A stretch of 12,435 bases of DNA from an uncultured Eubacteriales bacterium (GTDB taxonomy: Bacteria > Bacillota > Clostridia > Oscillospirales > Acutalibacteraceae): contig ONNU01000307.1 in assembly GCA_900319255.1 (NCBI GenBank), positions 1 to 12,435 of the forward strand, in the 5' to 3' direction. Position 1 is the stretch's first letter, and each line of letters starts with the position of its first letter. Positions 6,792 through 12,435 of this stretch are shown here, piece after piece. A model generated the notes under the pieces. That model did not search any database and had not been told where the DNA came from. It saw only the letters and a list, made by a program, of their open reading frames with translations. Position numbers and translations under genes: made by a program.

Positions 6792-7979
6792 ATGCCGTTA
6801 CTGTTTGGAAAAAAGAAACCTGTGGCTGCGCCCGAACCGCCGGTCATCAGGGAGGATCCGAAAAAGCAGCTGGATGTTACAAGACAGAATATGATGAAGA
6901 TATGCACAGCCCTTGACTCTGTAAATATCAATAAGATACGCGCAAGCGTTTCCGAAGAGGTGCTGACAAATGCTCAGCTTTCTGAATTTGACAGGGATCT
7001 CAAGATCGTAAAGGCTGTTATCAGCAAGCAGACTTCTTCACAGCTTATGCTTGCGGAAAGCGATGCGATAGATCAGGAGCTGTTCTTCTTCGCAGAGCAT
7101 ATCGAGGACGAAATGAGCGAGGGTCATTTCCTTGTTGCGGAGACCTATATGAAAGCTATAAAATTCGGCATTTCAAAGGGTCACGAGGCTATCAAGGAAT
7201 CGGATCTGGAAAACAAGGAGTCAATTCTTTCCCAGCGTCTGGAGATAATCAAGCATTATCGTCTTATCGCAGAGCTTAACAGAAAGATCGCTACCTATAA
7301 TGACAGCATCTCAAAGCTCAATGACAAGCTTTACGGTCTGCAGGAGGACTATACGGAAGCAAAGAGCATCGCAAAGGAAGAAAGCATCCGCCGCAAGGAT
7401 CTTTATGAAAAGATCATGCGCATGAGTCCCATGGAGATATCTACCGCTACTCCTGAAATCCAGAATTATGCGGCAGTCTTTTCCAAGGTCAATGAGCTTA
7501 AAAGCCAGATCAACGGCGTAAAGACCAGTATTTCAGGCATGACAGCAAATGTTCAGGAGATGCAGAGAGCTATAAGCAATACTGAAAACGCCCTGCTTTC
7601 CATCAACAGCATCACAACCGAAAAGGAACGCGAGGAGATCGAAAGGGTCAACAAGCAGTATATAGAGAATATGAAGGATCTGCAGGATCAGGTATTTGAA
7701 TTTGAGGATCTTTTCTCAGAGCTGGATGCATCCATCGACGCTATCAATTCCGATCCCCGCATTATCCGCAAGATGCTCAAGGATGTTACAAATTACCGCA
7801 ATATCGTACATCAGGATGAGCTGGATCAGCAGGCTGAGGCTGAGGGCATGAAGGCTTATCAGGAATATCTGAAACAGCAGCAGCAGCAGCTTGACGATGA
7901 TATCAAGGGCATGGAAGAGGACCTTGATAATGACGGCATAAACAATGAGCAGGAGCATAAGCAGCTTCTCAGCAACTGA
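6792..7979 (+). CDS. Helical coiled-coil protein with ESCRT-III/PspA-like N-terminus and C-terminal Ca-loop-like motif
   Basis: The protein has 395 residues from the start set by the ribosome binding site. It begins MPLLFGKKKP, a short hydrophobic then basic stretch like the membrane-contacting N-termini of Snf7/CHMP proteins, followed by a Pro-rich linker and about 330 residues of predicted helix. Coiled-coil character is strongest at about 145-205 and 225-310, with a break near Met211-Pro213. A five-Gln run (362-366, CAG repeats) leads to an acidic tail holding DLDNDGINNEQE (377-388). The tail fits the D-x-D-x-D-G calcium-loop pattern of thrombospondin-3 or dockerin type repeats, and is unusual in a protein with no signal peptide. 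It lies 32 bp before the second helical protein and in the same run as two AAA genes, which suggests a partner filament protein. It could instead be a plain coiled-coil adaptor. The ESCRT-III/PspA relation is inference without alignment. Confidence 0.8.
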   Translation: MPLLFGKKKPVAAPEPPVIREDPKKQLDVTRQNMMKICTALDSVNINKIRASVSEEVLTNAQLSEFDRDLKIVKAVISKQTSSQLMLAESDAIDQELFFFAEHIEDEMSEGHFLVAETYMKAIKFGISKGHEAIKESDLENKESILSQRLEIIKHYRLIAELNRKIATYNDSISKLNDKLYGLQEDYTEAKSIAKEESIRRKDLYEKIMRMSPMEISTATPEIQNYAAVFSKVNELKSQINGVKTSISGMTANVQEMQRAISNTENALLSINSITTEKEREEIERVNKQYIENMKDLQDQVFEFEDLFSELDASIDAINSDPRIIRKMLKDVTNYRNIVHQDELDQQAEAEGMKAYQEYLKQQQQQLDDDIKGMEEDLDNDGINNEQEHKQLLSN

Positions 7980-7996
7980 TGAAAAATAAATAAAAC

Positions 7997-8002
7997 AGGA
8001 GG
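7997..8002 (+). promoter_or_regulatory. Strong ribosome binding site for gene 7
   Basis: A perfect AGGAGG sits 9 nt before the ATG at 8012. It is the closest match to consensus in the operon, which would fit high expression of a filament-forming protein. Confidence 0.8.
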
Positions 8003-8011
8003 ACAGACACT

Positions 8012-8815
8012 ATGGGATTCTTTAAAAGCAAAGCAGAAAGAGAGCAGGAAAAGCTTGACAGAGACAGAGCAAAAACCGAAAAATATATTGATGACGATAA
8101 AAAGCTCAGCGATATCCGCAAGCAGCGCAAGGATCTTGACAAGAAAAAAGCCCGCAGAGAAGACAGCAATTTCAGGGACAAGGTCTTTGAAACCAATGTC
8201 AAGCTCAATCAGCTTGAGGAAAAATTCGTTATGAAGATCGTTGCAGAGTCCAATTCCGTAAAATATGCAAAGGAGCATAACCAGAGCTATGCAAAGGCAG
8301 AGAAGCGCCTTAAAAATGCATATCTTTCACTGGTAATGGTAAAGCACGCAAAGAAAAGGCTTATTGAGATCGAAAACGAAAGAGACTGGAACCTTGCAAT
8401 GCGTGATCTCAGCGGCGCTATCAAGACCATGAACGCAGTTTCGGTAGGCTCCCAGAATGTGCAGAAGGTGCTTTTCAGAGCAAGAGCACAGAGAATGGGC
8501 TGGCTTGAGGATAATGAATCAGCCGGCTGGTTCAATGAAAAGACAGAGGAAAGAGTTTCCAATGAGGAAGTCAACAAGGTAATGAACAGCGATCCCGTCG
8601 ATCTTCTTGTTGCAGATGATATCTATGATACGCTTCTCCAGGATCCCACAACCTCAATGATAAACGATTACGCTGAAAAGAGCATCGGCGTTGAGACCAA
8701 TTTCGAGGATCTTTCCGCAGCGTCACAGAAGGCTGATGAAGATATCGCTTCAATGGAGGCTTCCCTTTCAGAAGAGGAATTTGACGATTATCTCAGGGAT
8801 TGGGGTAAAGTCTGA
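8012..8815 (+). CDS. Putative bacterial ESCRT-III/Snf7-like protein with MIM1-like C-terminus
   Basis: The protein has 267 residues, a size close to eukaryotic ESCRT-III subunits (about 200-240). It begins MGFFKSK, hydrophobic then basic. Residues 1-160 are helical with net positive charge (hand count about 40 Lys/Arg against 26 Asp/Glu). Residues 161-267 are strongly acidic (about 8 against 29). This basic core and acidic tail is characteristic of ESCRT-III. The AMRDLSGAIKTMNAV segment (129-143) recalls the CHMP helix before the tail. The last residues, EEEFDDYLRDWGKV (254-267), form an amphipathic helix with bulky residues at the spacing of MIM1, the motif that binds Vps4 MIT domains: Phe257, Leu261, Trp264 and Lys266. 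A Vps4-type AAA gene follows directly. Membrane remodelling is the family-based prediction. PspA-like or unrelated helical protein are the alternatives; there are no catalytic motifs. Confidence 0.75.
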   Translation: MGFFKSKAEREQEKLDRDRAKTEKYIDDDKKLSDIRKQRKDLDKKKARREDSNFRDKVFETNVKLNQLEEKFVMKIVAESNSVKYAKEHNQSYAKAEKRLKNAYLSLVMVKHAKKRLIEIENERDWNLAMRDLSGAIKTMNAVSVGSQNVQKVLFRARAQRMGWLEDNESAGWFNEKTEERVSNEEVNKVMNSDPVDLLVADDIYDTLLQDPTTSMINDYAEKSIGVETNFEDLSAASQKADEDIASMEASLSEEEFDDYLRDWGKV

Positions 8816-8837
8816 GAATAGTTGATAACAGTGAATA

Positions 8838-8879
8838 GTGACCGGCGAAAAGCAGGCGGGGCCTGCATATCACGGTCAC
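8838..8879 (+). other. Two-tier inverted repeat between the ESCRT-III-like and AAA genes
   Basis: An outer 7-bp stem, GTGACCG (8838-8844) with CGGTCAC (8873-8879), encloses an inner 6-bp stem, GCAGGC (8852-8857) with GCCTGC (8861-8866). The 120-bp gap is the longest in the operon and is more GC-rich than the flanking genes. No T run follows, so full termination is unlikely. It could be a processing or partial-attenuation element that sets more of the structural protein than of the ATPase. Confidence 0.5.
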
Positions 8880-8935
8880 GGGGGGCGAAGGATGTCCCGG
8901 AAAATAATAACATCAAAGAAAGAAGTGAATCAAAA

Positions 8936-10207
8936 ATGGAGCGTGATTACGCTGTTGCAGTACAGAAAAGAGAAAATCTTTACAGAGCATATATAAATAA
9001 AGCGCAGCTTGTTCTCCAGACCAATAAGGGCAAGCATACCTCCGAGGAATGTCAGTATCTCCAGAGAGCAGCAGAGCTTCAGAGCGAAATGGCAGATATG
9101 ACCATCGGCGAGGAAAGAAATCATCATCTGCGTGAAAAGGAGAATATCAGCCATCAGGTGCTGAGCATTCTCAGAGAGATCGACCCGCAGAAGGCTGAGG
9201 CTTTTGAAAAGGGCAAATCTGACGGCAAGACTCCCCAGACAGCCGGCGGCAAGGGCGGAGACAGCGATAAGGAAAAGCTTGACAATATGGCTAAGGGCTG
9301 GCATAAGGAAGCGCCCAATCATTCCTTTGCAAATGTTTCCGGTATGGCAGAGCTTAAAGACAAGCTTTCCGACTGTGTTACCAATTCAAACTGTGAGGCA
9401 CTGCTTGATTTTCTCAAGATCCCGCGTCTGAATACATATTTCTTCGTAGGCCCTCCCGGATGCGGTAAGACCTATATCATCGAAGCCTTTGCAAACGAGC
9501 TTGTCAATAATCAGGATAAGGAATATCAGTTCCTTTCTCTTGTAGGCTCGGATATCATCAGCCGTTATGTCGGTGATGCTGAAAAGATCGTTACAAGAAT
9601 GTTTGAGGAGGCTGAAAACAGCGCTCCCTGCATACTCTTCATAGATGAAATTGACGGTGTCTGCCGCAACCGTGCGCAGAAATCCATGCCTGAATATGCG
9701 GCATCCATCACTACATCATTCCTTACGGGCTACAACCGTATGAAAAATTCAGGCAAGTCCATCGTATTTATCGGTGCTACAAACTATCCCCAGAGAGTTG
9801 ACTCCGCTATGCTGGACAGAGCTGAGGTCATCAGAGTTCCCCTTCCCGACAGAGAGGCAAGGAGCAATGCCTTCCGTATGTCCTTTGACGGCATAATAAC
9901 TCTTGAGGAGGGTCTGTGCTATGACGATATGGCAGCTGTAACGGATGGTTATAACTACCGTGATATCGAAAGAGTTACATCTATAATGAAAAAGGATGTC
10001 TTTGAGCAGGTTATGAAAAAGGCAGGTAATGAAAACGCCGCTATTGACCTTATCAAAAACGGCAGCTTCAAGCTGAGCAGAACTGTTTTTGAAACAGCTA
10101 TGGCAGGCTTCAAGCCCTCCTCCAAAAAGGATATCCTTGACGCTATCGACAAATGGGAAAGAAATCTCAGCAACGACAGCTATCTTGTAGATGACGATAT
10201 GGAATAA
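8936..10207 (+). CDS. Vps4-type AAA ATPase with N-terminal helical (MIT-like) region
   Basis: The protein has 423 residues. An in-frame TTG at 8822 is possible, but that extension has no ribosome binding site and low-quality sequence, so I start at the ATG at 8936. Residues 1-92 form about three helices followed by a Gly/Lys-rich linker (92-118), the layout of Vps4 (MIT domain, linker, AAA). The AAA core begins FANVSGMAELKDKL (131-144). Walker A is GPPGCGKT (172-179), the pore loop SRYVG has Tyr211, Walker B is CILFIDEID (232-240), and sensor 1 is ATN (281-283). FKPSSKKDILDAIDKWERNL (392-411) matches the Vps4 C-terminal helix. At the arginine-finger site, where Vps4 has SAIRRRF, it reads SAMLDRA (290-296), so both fingers are lost. 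The Vps4 beta domain seems absent. The predicted role is ATP-driven disassembly or remodelling of the upstream helical proteins. Confidence 0.88.
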   Translation: MERDYAVAVQKRENLYRAYINKAQLVLQTNKGKHTSEECQYLQRAAELQSEMADMTIGEERNHHLREKENISHQVLSILREIDPQKAEAFEKGKSDGKTPQTAGGKGGDSDKEKLDNMAKGWHKEAPNHSFANVSGMAELKDKLSDCVTNSNCEALLDFLKIPRLNTYFFVGPPGCGKTYIIEAFANELVNNQDKEYQFLSLVGSDIISRYVGDAEKIVTRMFEEAENSAPCILFIDEIDGVCRNRAQKSMPEYAASITTSFLTGYNRMKNSGKSIVFIGATNYPQRVDSAMLDRAEVIRVPLPDREARSNAFRMSFDGIITLEEGLCYDDMAAVTDGYNYRDIERVTSIMKKDVFEQVMKKAGNENAAIDLIKNGSFKLSRTVFETAMAGFKPSSKKDILDAIDKWERNLSNDSYLVDDDME

Positions 10208-10209
10208 GC

Positions 10210-10214
10210 GGAGG
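10210..10214 (+). promoter_or_regulatory. Ribosome binding site for the degenerate AAA gene
   Basis: GGAGG is 6 nt upstream of the ATG at 10221, within a 13-bp gap after the AAA ATPase gene. The two AAA proteins are therefore probably made together. Confidence 0.75.
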
Positions 10215-10220
10215 CTGTAA

Positions 10221-11339
10221 ATGATATCAAAAGAGGATAAACGATATATCCACCGCAGAAAATATGAAACAATGCTTATCGGCACTCTGCCCTTTGCAGA
10301 TCAGGAATCGTTTTTCAGCTCCCTGAGTCAGCGCACGGCTATGATACTCGCCGGCAGTGAGGGAAGCGGAAAACGTACTCTTGAAAAAGCCTTCTTTGAT
10401 GAATACAGCGAGCTTTTTCCGGAAACCCTGTATTTTTCCTTCGGAGAATACGCTGACGAGGGCGAGGAAAAGCTGACGGCTGAAATAAACAGCTTCTTTG
10501 ATAAGCTCAGCGGTATTGACACAGCGCAAAAGGAAGAGCCTGCAAAACCCCAGGAGGCTCCCGCTGCAGATGAGCCTGCGCCGGCAGAGGATGAAACCGC
10601 CGCGGATGCTCCGGAGGGAGAAGCCGCAATGGAGGAAATATACAGCTCATCCCCTGAAATCGAAGAGGCAGCTGCGGAGGAGGATGAGGAGGCAGGGAAT
10701 GCATATCTGATCTCGCTGGGAGATATCAGCAGGGTATCAGAGATGCCTGGCGCTGCGCGGGCGCTTGCAAAGCGAATGAAGGAGCTTCTTGACAATGAGG
10801 AATGTATGTGTATCGTGACCGCAGTGTTTGACGGCGAGGTACGCTCCATACCCTCGGCTTTGAGAAGGCTGTCCCGTATTTGCAGGGTCGATCCTCCTTC
10901 AAGAGATGAAAGGCTGCAGTTCTTTTCGGCAATGATCGAACCCCTTGCGGGCTATGTCAACGATACCGCAGGAGTCGATTTTATGGCGGACAATACGGAA
11001 AACGTAAGCTTTTCCGAGCTTGAGGAAATAGAAAAGGCTCTTCATATATATCTGAAAGCCAAGTTTGTTGCTGATGTTGCGGAAACAAGCGGAACAGAGC
11101 TTACGGAGGTCGAAATGACGGATATCGGCATCGACAAGGTGGTTCTGGAGCCGGAGGATTTCCTGTATATTGCGGACAGCTACCGTGAAAAGGCTCAGCC
11201 TGCGGGAAGTGTTGATATGAGCGGTATAGCTGAGCTTGTGGAGCAGCTTTCAAGGCAGGCTCCTGAAAAAACGGAAGAAGAAAAGCCGCCGTCACCCTTT
11301 GCATTGATAGATGATGACGACGATCCTGATTTTATTTAA
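10221..11339 (+). CDS. Degenerate AAA protein with arginine fingers but no Walker B
   Basis: The protein has 372 residues. Walker A is GSEGSGKR (45-52): the Lys is kept but the following Thr/Ser is Arg. The Walker B strand AYLISLGDIS (161-170) lacks the Asp-Glu pair. The sensor-1 strand CIVTAVFD (197-204) lacks the usual Asn. The second region of homology is otherwise clear: SALRRLSRICRVDPPSRDER (212-231), with Arg215-Arg216 at the arginine-finger positions of Vps4. A low-complexity Ala/Glu/Pro insertion (about 103-158) separates the Walker A half from Walker B. The C-terminus is acidic, ending DDDDDPDFI. It probably binds nucleotide poorly and does not hydrolyse it. It follows the active AAA gene by 13 bp and is best explained as its ring partner. 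AAA descent is fairly sure; the partnership is inference. Confidence 0.8.
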   Translation: MISKEDKRYIHRRKYETMLIGTLPFADQESFFSSLSQRTAMILAGSEGSGKRTLEKAFFDEYSELFPETLYFSFGEYADEGEEKLTAEINSFFDKLSGIDTAQKEEPAKPQEAPAADEPAPAEDETAADAPEGEAAMEEIYSSSPEIEEAAAEEDEEAGNAYLISLGDISRVSEMPGAARALAKRMKELLDNEECMCIVTAVFDGEVRSIPSALRRLSRICRVDPPSRDERLQFFSAMIEPLAGYVNDTAGVDFMADNTENVSFSELEEIEKALHIYLKAKFVADVAETSGTELTEVEMTDIGIDKVVLEPEDFLYIADSYREKAQPAGSVDMSGIAELVEQLSRQAPEKTEEEKPPSPFALIDDDDDPDFI

Positions 11340-11343
11340 AAAG

Positions 11344-11374
11344 CAGCGGGCGTGCCTTACATTCATGCCGGCTG
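11344..11374 (+). other. Imperfect hairpin after the AAA genes, no T tract
   Basis: CAGCGGGCGTG (11344-11354) can pair with CATGCCGGCTG (11364-11374) with one mismatch and one G-U pair around a 9-nt loop. It lies 5 nt after the stop of gene 9. With no T run it is a weak terminator candidate at best, but it may mark the functional end of the operon. Confidence 0.35.
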
Positions 11375-11385
11375 TATAGAATATT

Positions 11386-11390
11386 GAGGT
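11386..11390 (+). promoter_or_regulatory. Ribosome binding site for the serine hydrolase
   Basis: GAGGT is 7 nt before the ATG at 11398. It is weaker than the sites inside the operon. Confidence 0.55.
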
Positions 11391-11397
11391 TATCCTT

Positions 11398-12402
11398 ATG
11401 AAAGCAGATTATATAACAGAGGGCTTCAGAGGAAATGTTCTGATTTTCCGGGACGGCAGGGTACTATGCGAATACTCAGGCGGATTTGCTGACCTTGCCA
11501 ATGAGATACCAAACACAACAGAAACACGCTTTGCGACTGCCTCGGCAGGGAAAGCCTTTGTTGCGGTGGGGATCCTGCAGCTGATAGAAGCGGGCAGGCT
11601 GCATTTTGACGATACTATAGGCGGTCTGCTTGATATCGACCTTCATGATATAGACCCGGATATAACAGTCAGACAGCTGCTTTGCCACACCTCCGGGATC
11701 CCTGATTATTTTGACGAAAGCGTGATGGAGGAATACGAGGAGCTGTGGGTCGATTTTCCTAATTACAGGATCAGAAACAACAGTGATCTTCTGCCGCTTT
11801 TTATCGAAAAGCCCATGATGTACCCCAGGGGTGAGAAATTTCAATATAACAATTCGGGCTATGTTATGCTTGCGCTTATAATAGAAAAAGTTACCGGGAC
11901 GGCGTTTGACGAATATTTGCAGAAAAATATATTTGATGTCTGCAAAATGGACTCAACAGGTTATTTTGAGCTTGACAGGCTGCCTTCGCGATGCGCCAAC
12001 AGCTATATTTTCTGCCCGCAGACGGGTGATTACCGGACAAATATTTTTTCGGTCGATGCCAAGGGAACAGGCGCGGGAGGCGCTTTTGTCACCGTAGGGG
12101 ATATCCTGAGATTCTGGAGGGCTTTGTCAGAAAACCGGCTTCTTTCAGAGAAAATGACAAGGATAATGCTTTCAAAGCAAAGCGGAAACGGCGAGAATAC
12201 CGAGGAGGGCTGGTATGGCTATGGAGTGTGGCTGATAGACGATCCCGGAAAAAGGGAGCACGCTTATTTTCAGGGCTGTGATCCCGGTGTGAGCTTTATT
12301 TCGGAATACAATCCGAATAACGGTATGATATCCATAGCGGTAAGCAACTATTGTGACAATGTCTGGGAGATAATGAGAAATATCAGAAAAAGATTTTATT
12401 GA
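11398..12402 (+). CDS. Serine hydrolase of the beta-lactamase / penicillin-binding fold
   Basis: The protein has 334 residues, within the usual range for class C beta-lactamase-like serine hydrolases. The nucleophile motif SxxK is Ser49-Ala-Gly-Lys52. The conserved LLCHTSGIPDY follows (94-104), and the YxN motif is Tyr150-Asn-Asn152, with the usual SGY after it. The third motif, commonly HTGG or HxG before PGF, reads FQGCDPGVSF (291-300), so the usual His/Lys is Phe and one Gly is Cys. Esterase, D-aminopeptidase or peptide-hydrolase activity fits better than antibiotic resistance. There is no signal peptide, so it is probably cytoplasmic. The gap of 58 bp and the weaker ribosome binding site leave its membership in the operon open. 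The gene family is confident; the substrate is unknown. Confidence 0.88.
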   Translation: MKADYITEGFRGNVLIFRDGRVLCEYSGGFADLANEIPNTTETRFATASAGKAFVAVGILQLIEAGRLHFDDTIGGLLDIDLHDIDPDITVRQLLCHTSGIPDYFDESVMEEYEELWVDFPNYRIRNNSDLLPLFIEKPMMYPRGEKFQYNNSGYVMLALIIEKVTGTAFDEYLQKNIFDVCKMDSTGYFELDRLPSRCANSYIFCPQTGDYRTNIFSVDAKGTGAGGAFVTVGDILRFWRALSENRLLSEKMTRIMLSKQSGNGENTEEGWYGYGVWLIDDPGKREHAYFQGCDPGVSFISEYNPNNGMISIAVSNYCDNVWEIMRNIRKRFY

Positions 12403-12435
12403 TTTGTTTTTTTACCCGGCATTCAGTCTGCTGAT

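Noticed and set aside
7875..7889. CAG x5 microsatellite
   Set aside because: It encodes a short in-frame Gln run inside a coding helix; too short to call a repeat feature.
8822..8935. In-frame TTG start adding 38 residues to the AAA ATPase
   Set aside because: It has no ribosome binding site, runs through the inverted repeat, and the added residues are low-quality. The ATG at 8936 starts the clear helical region.
12403..12435. Terminator at the T run after the serine hydrolase
   Set aside because: There is a T tract, but no GC-rich hairpin precedes it and the window ends too soon to judge.

Overview
The window looks like chromosomal DNA from a Ruminococcus-like member of the Clostridia (Bacillota). 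The evidence is moderate GC, purine-rich coding strands, strong AGGAGG-type ribosome binding sites, many short same-strand intergenic gaps, and kinase and Hsp70 variants of the kind common in that group. This placement is inferred from style; there is no rRNA or tRNA gene to fix it. All ten genes lie on the + strand. Nine of them (from before position 1 to 11339) appear to form one operon, with two start/stop overlaps and otherwise gaps of 13 to about 120 bp. I found no convincing promoter or rho-independent terminator inside it. The tenth gene, a serine hydrolase at 11398-12402, may be unrelated.

Layout: (1) the C-terminal part of a Ser/Thr-kinase-fold protein with all three catalytic signatures lost (2-775); (2) an unrecognised 566-aa protein (844-2544), possibly a dead AAA-like fold; (3) a divergent Hsp70 with an intact ATPase domain and a short, lidless C-terminal domain (2619-4277); (4) a 652-aa coiled-coil protein (4277-6235); (5) a 161-aa zinc-ribbon protein with a beta-rich tail (6232-6717); (6) a 395-aa helical protein starting MPLLFGKKK (6792-7979); (7) a 267-aa helical protein, basic then acidic, with a C-terminal amphipathic motif (8012-8815); (8) a Vps4-type AAA ATPase with a helical, possibly MIT-like N-terminus (8936-10207); (9) a degenerate AAA protein with an acidic insertion (10221-11339); (10) a beta-lactamase-fold serine hydrolase (11398-12402).

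The most interesting reading is that genes 6-9 form a bacterial ESCRT-III/Vps4-like membrane-remodelling module. Gene 7 has the charge asymmetry and C-terminal MIM1-like motif of ESCRT-III subunits. Gene 6 has an ESCRT-III/PspA-like hydrophobic-then-basic start and long helices. Gene 8 has Vps4 core motifs and an N-terminal helical region. Genes 8 and 9 look complementary: gene 8 keeps Walker A, Walker B and sensor 1 but has lost the paired arginine fingers, while gene 9 keeps the arginine pair but has lost Walker B and sensor 1. That suggests an obligate mixed AAA ring. The upstream genes (pseudokinase, Hsp70-like, coiled coil, zinc ribbon) would then be a regulatory or recruitment layer. The motifs are visible in the sequence; the assembly into one system, and any role in membranes, stress or defence, is inference.
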